NCBI RefSeq assembly: GCF_026410385.1
Contig: NZ_JAPMLT010000002.1
Span: 531,091-595,090 of the forward strand
Source of the DNA: Tumebacillus lacus
GTDB taxonomy: Bacteria; Bacillota; Bacilli; Tumebacillales; Tumebacillaceae
Length of the DNA stretch: 64,000 nucleotides
Direction of reading: 5' to 3'
A model generated the notes under the pieces. It was not told where the DNA came from. It did not search any database and saw only the letters and a list, made by a program, of their open reading frames with translations. The position numbers and the translations under genes were made by a program. Shown in pieces: positions 25,776 to 33,897 of the stretch. Every line of letters starts with the position of its first letter. The first letter of the stretch is position 1.

Positions 25776-26459
25776 TTACTCGTCGTTTGCAGAGGTGAAG
25801 ATCATCACGTATTTGAGCAGTTCGAGGAGCGAGATCAAAGCGGCCGCCACATAGGTGAGCGCCGCAGCGTTGAGGACTTTGTTCACGCCGCGCTCTTCCT
25901 CGTTGGTGATAAATCCTTCGGAAACCATTAGCGCTTTGGCCCGCGACGAGGCGTTAAATTCGACGGGCAGGGTGATCACTTGAAACAGCACCGCCACCGA
26001 GAAAAACAGGATGCCAAGGCCGATCAGATTGGTCGCCTGAAACAGAAAACCGCCGATCAGCAAAAACGGTGCCACACCGGATGCCAGCCGGGTGAGCGGG
26101 AAGAGGCGATGGCGAAACTTCAAGAACGGATAGGCGTTTTGATGCTGGATCGCATGTCCCACCTCATGGCAGGCGACAGACAGCGACGAGATCGAATGCC
26201 CGGCATAGACCGGCTCCGACAGCCGCACGACGCGGTGGATCGGATCGTAGTGGTCGGTCAGCGCGCCCGGCACCGGCTCAATCGGCACGTCGTGCAGCCC
26301 TTGGCTGTCCAGCAGTTGCCTGGCCGCCTGCTCGCCGGTCAGCCCGGAAGAGGCCGGGACGTCCGCATAGCGCCGAAAATTGCCTTTGACTTTGAACTGC
26401 GCCCATACGGACAGGCCAAACGCGATCAAGATCACAAAGTCCATCGGATGAAAGAACAT
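25776..26459 (-). CDS. yugP: YugP-type zinc metallopeptidase, membrane protein
   Basis: A 227-residue membrane protein with the zinc motif HEVGH in SVACHEVGHAIQHQ and the family block SGLTGEQAARQLLDSQGL. About four hydrophobic segments surround the active site (FLLIGGFLFQATNLIGLGIL and the C-terminal YVAAALISLLELLKYVMIF). Natural substrates are unknown. Its ATG overlaps the stop codon of the CNNM gene (TGATG), so the two are translationally coupled. Confidence 0.88.
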   Translation of the reverse strand: MFFHPMDFVILIAFGLSVWAQFKVKGNFRRYADVPASSGLTGEQAARQLLDSQGLHDVPIEPVPGALTDHYDPIHRVVRLSEPVYAGHSISSLSVACHEVGHAIQHQNAYPFLKFRHRLFPLTRLASGVAPFLLIGGFLFQATNLIGLGILFFSVAVLFQVITLPVEFNASSRAKALMVSEGFITNEEERGVNKVLNAAALTYVAAALISLLELLKYVMIFTSANDE

Positions 26460-27790
26460 CAGACGATTCCCTCCTTGTCCGGGTCAGCTTGGTGGTCTTT
26501 CGAGATGCGCACCCGTTCGACGCGGTGCCCTTCCAGCTCTTCGACGCGAAACCGGTAGCCTTCCGCCTCCACGATCTCGCCCTGCTCCGGCGTGCGGCCC
26601 AGCGTTCCGTAGACCCAGCCGCCGATGGTGTCGACCTCTTCGTTGTTTAAGCGGATACGAAGCAGGTCATTGATCTCATCGACCAGCACGCGGCCTTCGA
26701 CGAGATAGCCCTCGGGCGTGGTCTGCACCGGCGGGATCTCGTCGATGTCAAACTCATCGCGGATCTCGCCGACCAGCTCTTCGATGATATCCTCCATCGT
26801 GATCAGACCGGCCGTACCGCCAAACTCGTCGACGACAATCGCCATCTGTGTCCGGTGTTTCTGCATCTCGCGCAACACGATGGAGATCTCCGCCGACTCG
26901 GAGACGACGATGATCCGGCGCAGCACTTTTTGCAGATCGAACGGTTTGCCGTCGTCGAGGCGCAGGTAGAAGTCCTTGATGTGGATAAAGCCGAGCACAT
27001 GGTCTTTGTCCTCCCGCGTGACCGGGAAGCGAGTGTGCTGTTCGCGGCGGATCTTGGCCAGCACCTCGTCGCGGGAGTCGTTGATGTCGAGGGTGACCAT
27101 GTCGATGCGCGGCACCATGATCTCGCGGGCGATCCGCTCGGAAAAATCGAACACCGAGTCAAACAGCGCCATCTCCGTCTGGTCGATCAGGCCGCTGCGG
27201 TGACTCTGGCTCACCAGCATGCGGATCTCCTCCTCGGTGTGCGCCAGTTCGCCTTCGGTGGCGGGCATGATGCCGAGGGAGCGCAGAAGCAGGTTGGCGG
27301 TGCCGTTGAGAAACCAGATGAACGGGTACATGATCTTGTGAAACGCGATCATCGGCCACGCGGTAAACATCACGGTGACTTCCGGCCGATGGATCGCCAG
27401 CGATTTGGGTGCCAGTTCCCCGAGCACGATGTGCAAAAAGGTGATCACGGCAAAGGCGATCACAAACGCGACGGTGTGCACGGCGAGGATCGGCACACCA
27501 AGGGCGGTCAGCGGCGGTTCGATCAGCTGGGCGATGGCCGGCTCCCCGATCCAGCCAAGGCCGAGCGAGGCCAGCGTGATCCCGAGTTGGGTGGCGGAGA
27601 GATAGGCGTCCAGGTGCTTCAGCACCCGTTGCGCCCGCAACGCCTTTCGGTTGCCTTCCTCGACCAACTGCTGCACGCGGCTCTGGCGGATGCGCACCAT
27701 CGCAAATTCGGCGGCGACAAAAAATCCGTTCAGAAACACGAGAAACAGCACCAACGCCAGATTCAAAGCGGCCATCGACGGTTGGGCCAA
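26459..27790 (-). CDS. CNNM/CBS domain membrane protein (hemolysin C/CorC-like)
   Basis: A 443-residue protein with an N-terminal CNNM (DUF21) domain of four membrane segments (VLFLVFLNGFFVAAEFAMV; the conserved LGLGWIGEPA), a pair of CBS domains (RIDMVTLDINDSRDE; VVSESAEISIVLREMQKH with VDEFGGTAGLITMEDI) and a C-terminal CorC_HlyC domain. Such proteins are implicated in magnesium or cobalt export and resistance. TTG 27790 is chosen because AAAGGAGG lies 8 bases upstream; the ATG at 27817 is upstream of that site. First gene of a two-gene unit with yugP. Confidence 0.88.
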   Translation of the reverse strand: MAQPSMAALNLALVLFLVFLNGFFVAAEFAMVRIRQSRVQQLVEEGNRKALRAQRVLKHLDAYLSATQLGITLASLGLGWIGEPAIAQLIEPPLTALGVPILAVHTVAFVIAFAVITFLHIVLGELAPKSLAIHRPEVTVMFTAWPMIAFHKIMYPFIWFLNGTANLLLRSLGIMPATEGELAHTEEEIRMLVSQSHRSGLIDQTEMALFDSVFDFSERIAREIMVPRIDMVTLDINDSRDEVLAKIRREQHTRFPVTREDKDHVLGFIHIKDFYLRLDDGKPFDLQKVLRRIIVVSESAEISIVLREMQKHRTQMAIVVDEFGGTAGLITMEDIIEELVGEIRDEFDIDEIPPVQTTPEGYLVEGRVLVDEINDLLRIRLNNEEVDTIGGWVYGTLGRTPEQGEIVEAEGYRFRVEELEGHRVERVRISKDHQADPDKEGIV

Positions 27791-27845
27791 CGCCGATCCC
27801 TCCTTTCGCACTCTCATTTCCCCTTACCATTTGCAATCCGGGCAC

Positions 27846-27874
27846 AAAAAAAACCTGTTCCCGCAGGAACAGGT
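27846..27874 (-). terminator. Terminator of the 27885 lipoprotein gene
   Basis: CCTGTTCC/GGAACAGG stem with a 4-base loop and eight-T run on the minus strand. Confidence 0.85.
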
Positions 27875-27884
27875 GAAGCTGGCG

Positions 27885-28226
27885 TTATTTCTTTTTCTTT
27901 TTCTTCTTGAGCGAAGAGGAGCTGCCTTGGTCGATGATGATGTCATTTTTCGAAGCGACGGTCAGGGTGTGCGTGCCGTCCGCTTTGATCTCGAGCAGCA
28001 TCGGCGATTGGCCGGCTTTTTCCACGACGGTCAGTTTCTTGACGTCGTACTCGCCGTATTGTTTCAGGTTCAGTTCGTAGTCGTCGTCCTTTTGCTCATA
28101 GACGGCCTGGGTGACTTCGTGCGTGCCGACCGGCGGTTTCTTGCCGCCGAAGCAAGAGGCGACGAGGACGAGGACCAGAACGATCAGCAGAATGAAAATC
28201 AACAAAGCTTTGGTGCGTTTTTTCAT
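27885..28226 (-). CDS. Small membrane-anchored or lipoprotein with poly-lysine tail
   Basis: A 113-residue protein. A strongly hydrophobic stretch of about 17 residues follows MKKRTKA and ends VASC, which could be a lipobox (Cys at 25) or a plain anchor. The outer part is beta-type and has no recognised family. It ends in Ser-Ser-Ser-Ser-Leu and seven Lys codons, a positively charged tail that could bind teichoic acid or DNA. Single-gene unit with a good terminator. The role is unknown. Confidence 0.7.
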   Translation of the reverse strand: MKKRTKALLIFILLIVLVLVLVASCFGGKKPPVGTHEVTQAVYEQKDDDYELNLKQYGEYDVKKLTVVEKAGQSPMLLEIKADGTHTLTVASKNDIIIDQGSSSSLKKKKKKK

Positions 28227-28291
28227 CTCTATTTACCCCGATTCTCTTTGTTTAGGTTTCTTTTTAAGCGATGATATTATAGCATAAAACT

Positions 28292-29122
28292 ATGGAAAAA
28301 TCTCTGATGAAACGATGGCTCGACTGGTGGCGGGACCGGCCTTATCGCCGGGGACGGGTGTTGAACGGACGATATCGCGTGTTGGCGGTGCTCGGACGGG
28401 GGAGCTACGGCATCTCCTATCTGTGCCGCGACAGGCAGGGCGGGGGAGAGGTCGTGGTTAAGCAAGTGCTACCCAGCCGTCGGCACGGCGCCAAGGGGCG
28501 GCCGATCTATGAGTACGAAACCGCTCTTCTCGCCGCTCTCGACCATCCGGGCATTCCCCGGCTGCTCGACAAGTTTGAGTGGCGGGAGGGGCTGTTTTTT
28601 GCGATGGAATACATGGACGGTCCCAATCTCGAAGATCTAATCTTCGCCGACGAAGAGCGCTATGACGAGGCGGCGGCGCTGTGCGTGGTGCGCGAGCTGT
28701 CGGAGTTGGTCGCCTACTTGCACGGCCAAGGCATCATCCACCGCGACGTGCGCATCCCGAACGTGATCCGCCGCGACGGACAGCTCTGCCTGATCGACTT
28801 CGGCCTCGCCAGACGGCTCCGAGCACCGGCGACGCAGATCGCCGAGGACTTGTCCGACTACGAGCGGGAGAAGCAGCTCAAAAGGGAAGTGTCGTATAAA
28901 AGCGACTTCTACTCGATGGGCCACTTTTTGCTGTTCCTGCTCTACAGCACCTTCGACGAAGACAACGAGGAAGAGCGCTCGTGGGAGGAAGAGCTCGCCC
29001 TGCACCCGATGACGCGACAGTTGTTGCGCCGCATGCTCCAACAGGAAGAGCCGTCCTTCACCGACGTGCACGAGTTGCAAAAGGCACTCGACGAAACGAT
29101 CACAGCCGTACAGCAGGAATAA
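28292..29122 (+). CDS. Eukaryote-like serine/threonine protein kinase
   Basis: A 276-residue soluble single-domain kinase (YbdM-like) without a membrane or PASTA part. The glycine loop is VLGRGSYGISYL, the Lys sits in VVVKQVL, the catalytic loop reads IHRDVRIPNVI (HRD and the Asn are kept, the usual Lys after Asp is replaced by Arg one position later), and the metal loop is DFGLA. The missing HRDxK lysine may lower activity. No Shine-Dalgarno is visible before ATG 28292 or ATG 28307, and a TATTAT box lies just upstream, so the mRNA could be nearly leaderless. Tandem repeats begin at its stop codon. Confidence 0.85.
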   Translation: MEKSLMKRWLDWWRDRPYRRGRVLNGRYRVLAVLGRGSYGISYLCRDRQGGGEVVVKQVLPSRRHGAKGRPIYEYETALLAALDHPGIPRLLDKFEWREGLFFAMEYMDGPNLEDLIFADEERYDEAAALCVVRELSELVAYLHGQGIIHRDVRIPNVIRRDGQLCLIDFGLARRLRAPATQIAEDLSDYEREKQLKREVSYKSDFYSMGHFLLFLLYSTFDEDNEEERSWEEELALHPMTRQLLRRMLQQEEPSFTDVHELQKALDETITAVQQE

Positions 29123-29252
29123 CCTGCGTGCAGGGCACCGGTCTCATCCCGCGTCTCAAAAAATAACCTGCGTGCATGGGGTACCGTTCTCATCCCGCGT
29201 CTCAAAAAATAACCCGCGTGCAAAAGGCACTGGTCTTACCTGCGTCTCAGAA
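29118..29252. repeat. Three tandem 44-46 bp repeats behind the kinase gene
   Basis: Three units start at 29118, 29162 and 29208. The shared core is AATAACCYGCGTGCA, a variable GGCACYGGTCT part, and YGCGTCTCA followed by A-rich sequence. Units 1 and 2 differ by a few bases, unit 3 more. The first unit includes the kinase stop codon. Unequal copies of one ancestral unit are the simplest reading. Confidence 0.75.
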
Positions 29253-29256
29253 GAAA

Positions 29257-29290
29257 AGCCTGGGTGCTCACGCGGCACCCGGGCTTTTTT
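29257..29290 (+). terminator. Terminator of the kinase transcript
   Basis: AAGCCTGGGTGC and GCACCCGGGCTT stem with a six-T run, directly after the tandem repeats. Confidence 0.85.
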
Positions 29291-29297
29291 GTATGTC

Positions 29298-29483
29298 TTA
29301 GGAGCTGAAGAAGGAGAAGCTTTTGCGCTTGTGCTTGTAGTGGTGGTGACCGTGTTTGGAGTGATGCTCGTAGTCGCTGGAGCTGTACTTTTTGTATCCG
29401 TAGCCACGGCGCTTGAAGTCGCTGGAGCTGTACTTTTTCTTGATCGCACTCTTAAACAACATCTTCAGGATTTTGTCCAACAT
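29298..29483 (-). CDS. Small Lys/Ser/His/Tyr-rich protein, possible spore coat protein
   Basis: A 61-residue very basic protein. After an amphipathic start (MLDKILKMLFKSAIKKK) it contains two copies of a KKYSSSD block and a His-rich run (SKHGHHHYKHKRKS). Such low-complexity composition is common in spore coat or crust proteins (CotG/CotB-like), but no homology is claimed. A strong GAGGAGG site 10 bases before the ATG supports real translation. No neighbours share its strand closely except the GNAT genes upstream. Confidence 0.65.
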   Translation of the reverse strand: MLDKILKMLFKSAIKKKYSSSDFKRRGYGYKKYSSSDYEHHSKHGHHHYKHKRKSFSFFSS

Positions 29484-29553
29484 GGCAAGATGCCCTCCTC
29501 AAAAACTGTCATGCCTAGATATACGCACGAGGTGCCAAGAAGTTTCGCAGGAA

Positions 29554-30099
29554 TTATTTCCCCATAGCCGCCCGGAACTCGTGCTCCAGCACGCCCATGA
29601 TGATCGAGTCGTGCCACTCGTGGTCGTAATAAAGAGCCTGCCGTTGCACGCCTTCCGATTGGAAGCCGAGCTTGGCGTACGATTTTTGTGCGCGGGCGTT
29701 GTAGGAGAAGACGTTCAACTCCACACGGTGCAGACCCAGCGTGCCAAATCCGTAGTCCAGCAAGAGCCGCATCGCTTCCGTGCCGTACCCTTTGCCAAGG
29801 TGGGCGTCGCCGTTCAGCGCGATGCGGATGTACGCGTTGCGGTTGATGTGATCGATCTCGAGCAGTTCCAGCTCGCCGATCAGCTCATCCGTCTCCTGCA
29901 GGCAGATCGCCATCGACACCCGCGTCGGATCGCTCGCCCTGCGCGTCAGCCACTCCTCGACGGAGGCGCGGGTGAACAGCGGTTTTGTGCCGGTCAATTT
30001 CCGCATCTCCGGGTCGGTCATCGCCCGCAGATGCACCTCGACATCCTCCGGCAGATCATGGCGCAGATAGACGCGCTCGCCTTGCAACTGCTTGATCAT
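29554..30099 (-). CDS. GNAT N-acetyltransferase, RimJ/RimL-like
   Basis: A 181-residue acetyltransferase. It has the RimL-type order: INRNAYIRIALNGDAHLGKGYGTEAMRLLLDYGF, containing the acetyl-CoA loop GKGYGTEA, then LHRVELNVFSYNARAQKSYAKLGF. Substrates may be ribosomal protein N-termini, peptides or antibiotics. The start codon overlaps the stop of the preceding GNAT gene by 4 bases, so both are made from one mRNA. Confidence 0.88.
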   Translation of the reverse strand: MIKQLQGERVYLRHDLPEDVEVHLRAMTDPEMRKLTGTKPLFTRASVEEWLTRRASDPTRVSMAICLQETDELIGELELLEIDHINRNAYIRIALNGDAHLGKGYGTEAMRLLLDYGFGTLGLHRVELNVFSYNARAQKSYAKLGFQSEGVQRQALYYDHEWHDSIIMGVLEHEFRAAMGK

Positions 30100-30599
30100 A
30101 AAAACAGCACCATCCGTTCTTCATCATGATACTCGGCGACTTCTTTCAACCCCCGCTTGTCGTACCCGCACACCTCAAACCCGAGCGATTGATACAGCCG
30201 CCGTGCCGGTTCATTCGTCGCGTTGACCGTCAGATGCACCTGCTCCAGCCCCGCCAGTTGCCCGGCTTGTGCCAACGCCGCATCCATCAGTTTCCGACCC
30301 ACACCGTGACGGCGGCCGTCCGGGTGCACGTACATGGCGTAGATGTTGGCCCGGTGTTGAAACTTGGTCATGCCCTCGCGCACCAACGTCACCATGCCGA
30401 CCAACCGGCCGTCCTCCCCAAACGCCCCAAACGTAAACGCATGCTCCGACGGGGCCAACCGCTCCTCCATCTCGCTGAGCGGACGGCCGACCGACTCTTC
30501 ATAGGTCGAGCCAAACGCGCTCGACGCTTCTTGCAGACCAAACAGCCGCAGATCCCGATAGGCCTCTGCGTCCGCCGGGGTAACACGTCTGATTTCCAT
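30096..30599 (-). CDS. GNAT N-acetyltransferase
   Basis: A 167-residue acetyltransferase with the motif A loop HPDGRRHGVGRKLMDAAL (HGVGRKL binds acetyl-CoA) and motif B LTVNATNEPARRLYQSLGF. The substrate is unknown. ATG 30599 is used because the domain begins there (MEIRRVTPADAEAY); the upstream site is G-rich but not ideal. First gene of a two-gene acetyltransferase operon. Confidence 0.85.
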   Translation of the reverse strand: MEIRRVTPADAEAYRDLRLFGLQEASSAFGSTYEESVGRPLSEMEERLAPSEHAFTFGAFGEDGRLVGMVTLVREGMTKFQHRANIYAMYVHPDGRRHGVGRKLMDAALAQAGQLAGLEQVHLTVNATNEPARRLYQSLGFEVCGYDKRGLKEVAEYHDEERMVLFL

Positions 30600-30643
30600 C
30601 GCACACAACCCCCATCTTTTTCCTGTGATTTTCTCTCTATTAA

Positions 30644-30681
30644 AACACAAAACGAGCGACCTGTGACAGATCGCTCGTTCG
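30644..30681 (-). terminator. Terminator of trhO
   Basis: AACGAGCGA/TCGCTCGTT stem (30651-30659 with 30671-30679), T-rich downstream on the minus strand. Confidence 0.7.
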
Positions 30682-30696
30682 TTGACTGCAAGATAT

Positions 30697-31608
30697 TTAT
30701 TGGCCTTCCATATGCAGAGCTTCCCGCTCCGCCGTCACTTCTTCGCATTCGCTGGAGCAGAAGCGGTTATGCTCCGTCTCGCACTCCTCGCAGCAGACGT
30801 GCTGGAGGTGGCAGTAGTCGTTGGCGCAGTTAATGTAGCGGTCATGCGGCTTGCCGCAGTGGTAGCATTTGCCGACGATCACGTCCTCGACCTGATTGAT
30901 CGGCACGGAGATGCGCTCGTCAAACACGTACATTTTGCCGTCCCACAGCTGACCTTTGACTTCCGGGTCTTTGCCGTAGGTGTGGATGCCGCCGTGCAGT
31001 TGCGACACGTCCTCGACCCCTTCGCGCACGAGCAGGCCGGACAGCTTTTCGCAGCGGATGCCGCCGGTGCAGTAGGTCAGGACTTTTTTGCCTTTAAATT
31101 TGTCGAGGTTCTGACGAATCCACTCCGGGAACTCGCGGGTCGTCTCGACGTCCGGACGGATCGCGCCCCGGAAATGGCCGATGTCATACTCGTAGTCGTT
31201 GCGTCCGTCGATGACGATGACGTCTTCCTGTTGCAACGTCTCGTAGAATTCCTTCGGCGAGAGGTATTTGCCGGTCATCTCGTTCGGGTTGAGGTCTTCC
31301 TCCAAGGAGAAGTTGACGATCTCCTTTTTCGGGCGGACGAACATCTTGCGGAACGCGTGGCCTTCCGACTCGTCGATCTTGAACCACAGATCGGTGAACA
31401 GCGGGTGCGCGTGCATGTAGTCCATGTACTGCTGCGTCTGTTCCACCGTGCCGGAGACGGTGCCGTTGATGCCTTCGTGCGCCACGAGGATGCGGCCTTT
31501 CAGCCCGATGCTCTTGCAGAATTCGAGGTGTACTTTGGCAAACTCCACCGGGTCCTCGATGGTCACGTATTTATAGTAGAGAAGAATTCGATATGCGTTT
31601 TCACTCAT
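30697..31608 (-). CDS. trhO: tRNA uridine(34) 5-hydroxylase TrhO
   Basis: A 303-residue rhodanese-like enzyme that hydroxylates U34 of tRNAs with molecular oxygen, a step toward 5-methoxyuridine in Bacillus. The N-terminal part ([28 protein letters not shown]) and the rhodanese loop with catalytic Cys ([17 protein letters not shown]) are typical. The C-terminal extension has many Cys in pairs ([23 protein letters not shown]) and probably binds zinc. Single gene, divergent from the HxlR regulator. Confidence 0.92.
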   Translation of the reverse strand: MSENAYRILLYYKYVTIEDPVEFAKVHLEFCKSIGLKGRILVAHEGINGTVSGTVEQTQQYMDYMHAHPLFTDLWFKIDESEGHAFRKMFVRPKKEIVNFSLEEDLNPNEMTGKYLSPKEFYETLQQEDVIVIDGRNDYEYDIGHFRGAIRPDVETTREFPEWIRQNLDKFKGKKVLTYCTGGIRCEKLSGLLVREGVEDVSQLHGGIHTYGKDPEVKGQLWDGKMYVFDERISVPINQVEDVIVGKCYHCGKPHDRYINCANDYCHLQHVCCEECETEHNRFCSSECEEVTAEREALHMEGQ

Positions 31609-31702
31609 GATTCAGCCCACCTTATTTGATGTTCACGCCTTCTAGAATAGCACATGTCACTAGGCTTGCACAGCCGATTGAGATCTATACGGCACTCTGT
31701 GT

Positions 31703-31708
31703 TATAAT
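31703..31708 (+). promoter_or_regulatory. -10 element of the HxlR regulator gene
   Basis: Perfect TATAAT 39 bases before the start codon; TTGAGA at 31678-31683 gives a long spacer of 19. Confidence 0.5.
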
Positions 31709-31746
31709 GAAAGGATCATACCCGTGGTGAAAAGGAGGGGTGTCGT

Positions 31747-32073
31747 ATGGCAGAAGATCAGGCGGACAACGGATTCCATCTCTGTCCCAAGTTTGAGCAC
31801 GCGTTCGAACTGCTTGGCAAGCGCTGGACCGGGCTGATCATCCGCGTGCTGCTCGACGGCCCGAAACGGTTCAAGGAGATCTCCGCGTTGATCCCGTCTT
31901 TGAGCGACCGCATGCTGGCGGAGCGTTTCAAAGAGCTGGAGGCAGCCGGTATCATCTCGCGCCACGTCTACCCGGAAACACCCGTGCGCATCGAATACGA
32001 ACTGACAGATAAAGGGCGAGCTCTCCGCGACTCGATGGATGAGTTGCAGCGTTGGGCGGAGACTTGGACATAA
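31747..32073 (+). CDS. HxlR-family winged-helix regulator
   Basis: A 108-residue transcription factor with the HxlR signature: CPKFEHAFELLGKRWTGLII at the start and GPKRFKEISALIPSLSDRMLAERFKELEAAGI as the HTH. The Cys near residue 15 (LCPKFEH) is the usual redox- or quinone-reactive position in this family. AAAAGGAGG lies 9 bases before the ATG. It stands alone; TrhO is divergent from it, so it may control either itself or trhO. Confidence 0.9.
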   Translation: MAEDQADNGFHLCPKFEHAFELLGKRWTGLIIRVLLDGPKRFKEISALIPSLSDRMLAERFKELEAAGIISRHVYPETPVRIEYELTDKGRALRDSMDELQRWAETWT

Positions 32074-32093
32074 TGTTGCAGGCACGAAAAACG

Positions 32094-32132
32094 AAAAAAC
32101 CACCGGCTCCTTTGAGAGCACGGTGGTTTTTT
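32094..32132. terminator. Bidirectional terminator
   Basis: AAAAAACCACCG (32094-32105) and CGGTGGTTTTTT (32121-32132), between the HxlR and GGDEF-EAL genes. Confidence 0.85.
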
Positions 32133-32140
32133 GCTTTTGC

Positions 32141-33652
32141 TTATCCGGCCATCGTCCAGCGCCGATCTGCCAGCAACGCTTCAAACTGGTCGTTCGGCAC
32201 CGGCGGCGAGAACAAGTAGCCTTGCATCACGGAGCAAGACTGGTCGCGCAGAAACGCCGCTTGCTCGTGCGTTTCGACGCCCTCGGCGATCACTTCCAGA
32301 TTGAGTGCGTGCGCCAAGGTGATCACCATCCCGGCGATGGCGGCGTCGTCCGCGTCGTTTGCGATGTCGCGGACGAACGAGCGGTCGATCTTCAGCGTAT
32401 CGAGCGGGAATCGCTTGAGGTAACTCAGCGACGAATGGCCCGTCCCAAAATCATCGATGGAGATGTGCACACCCAGTTGCTTGAGCCGCTCCAAGGTATG
32501 CACCGTCGTTTCCAGGTCGTTCATCACCGTGCTCTCCGTGATCTCCAGTTCCAGCCACTCGGCCGGCAGCCCGGTCTCCGTCAGCACCGCACCGATCAGG
32601 TCGCACAGATGCGGGTCTTGAAACTGGCGGGCGGAGAGATTGACCGCGAGGCGCAAGTTGTGAAATCCGCTCTCCTGCCAAGCCCGCGTCTGCAGGCAGG
32701 CTTGTCGCAGGACGTGTTCTCCGAGCGGCACGATCAGCCCGGTCTCCTCCGCCAGCGGGATGAAGTCGGCGGGAGGGATCAGGCCTTGCGTCGGATGCTC
32801 CCAGCGGACGAGAGCCTCCATGCCGATGATCCCCGCTCCCAGCACGACGCGCGGCTGGTAGTAGACCCGCAGTTCGTCCTGCTCCAACGCCCGACGCAGT
32901 TCGCACTCCAACCGCACCCGCTCGACGATCCGGTCGTGCATCGCCGGCGAGAAGAACAGCCAGCCCGGCCCGTTCCCCGACTCTTTGCTCCGCTCCATCG
33001 CCGTCTCCGCGTTGCGCAGCCACGTGTCCGCATCGCTGCTGTCGTCCGGATAGAGGGCGATGCCGACGTGGACCGTCAGACAGATCTCTTCCCCGTCGAT
33101 GCGATACGGAGCTTGCAACCGGTCGACCAGCCGCTCTGCGACCCGCTCCGCCTCTTTGCCTTCCAGATCGCGCACGAGCAAGGAAAATTCGTCGCCGCCA
33201 TAGCGAGCCGCCAGATCCGGCAGGCGAATGCTGTCGCGCAGACGGCGGGCCACTTCCTGCAACAGCAGATCCCCCGCCCGCGCTCCGAGCGTGTCGTTGA
33301 TCTGTTTAAATCGGTCGAGATCGAGCAACAGCAACGCATGCTGCCGGTCCTGACGCCGCAACGACTCGCCGCTCTGCACCGCTTTTTTCATCGCGTCCTG
33401 CAGGTAGCGGCGGTTGAACAGCCCCGTCAGCGGATCGCGGTACATCAGCTTTTCCAGCTCCCATTGCTTGTACTTGAGCTTGTCCGCCATTTTGATCAAA
33501 GAATAGACGACCACAACGGTCGGCAAAAACGACAACGTCCACGCCAACCCTTTGGCATGTTCATGCAACACCCCGTGCAAAAGCAAAGGCAAGATCAAAC
33601 TAAGCAGAACCAACGACCAGACGCGCAGCCGCATCTGAGTTTGAGGTTTCAT
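32141..33652 (-). CDS. GGDEF-EAL bifunctional cyclic-di-GMP protein
   Basis: A 503-residue membrane protein. Two hydrophobic segments at the N-terminus (about residues 10-55) lead directly into a GGDEF domain (DPLTGLFNRRYLQDAM; YGGDEFSLLVR, motif intact) and an EAL domain (YYQPRVVLG; EALVRWEHP; LAVNLSARQF; ITESTVMND; SIDDFGTGHSSLSYL; IAEGVE), whose metal and loop-6 residues are present. It may therefore both make and degrade c-di-GMP, or GGDEF may be regulatory. There is no sensory domain beyond the membrane part. ATG 33652 is chosen for GGGAGG at 8 bases; the earlier GTG overlaps that site. Confidence 0.92.
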   Translation of the reverse strand: MKPQTQMRLRVWSLVLLSLILPLLLHGVLHEHAKGLAWTLSFLPTVVVVYSLIKMADKLKYKQWELEKLMYRDPLTGLFNRRYLQDAMKKAVQSGESLRRQDRQHALLLLDLDRFKQINDTLGARAGDLLLQEVARRLRDSIRLPDLAARYGGDEFSLLVRDLEGKEAERVAERLVDRLQAPYRIDGEEICLTVHVGIALYPDDSSDADTWLRNAETAMERSKESGNGPGWLFFSPAMHDRIVERVRLECELRRALEQDELRVYYQPRVVLGAGIIGMEALVRWEHPTQGLIPPADFIPLAEETGLIVPLGEHVLRQACLQTRAWQESGFHNLRLAVNLSARQFQDPHLCDLIGAVLTETGLPAEWLELEITESTVMNDLETTVHTLERLKQLGVHISIDDFGTGHSSLSYLKRFPLDTLKIDRSFVRDIANDADDAAIAGMVITLAHALNLEVIAEGVETHEQAAFLRDQSCSVMQGYLFSPPVPNDQFEALLADRRWTMAG

Positions 33653-33838
33653 CGGTGACACCTCCCTTTTAAGTGAATAATATTGACTATGATGAATGTT
33701 TAGTCTATTTACTTTAAAGTGAAACTATCTCTTTCAATTCTACTCTCACTGTACCACAAAAGGACTTCCTTTCCAAGAAAATTATAGGACAAAATACCCA
33801 TATAAACCGACATTTACCCCATCGTCCGACCAATAATG

Positions 33839-33874
33839 AAAACAGCATCCCTTCTTAAGAAGAGATGCTGTTTC
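33839..33874 (-). terminator. Terminator of the histidine kinase operon
   Basis: AACAGCATC/GATGCTGTT stem with an extra inner stem (CTTCTTAAGAAG) and T-rich tail on the minus strand. Confidence 0.8.
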
Positions 33875-33897
33875 TTGCCATTTTGTTTCACTTTTCT

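Noticed and set aside
29118..29252. CRISPR array behind the kinase gene
   Set aside because: The units are directly adjacent, vary in sequence and have no unique spacers or cas genes nearby.
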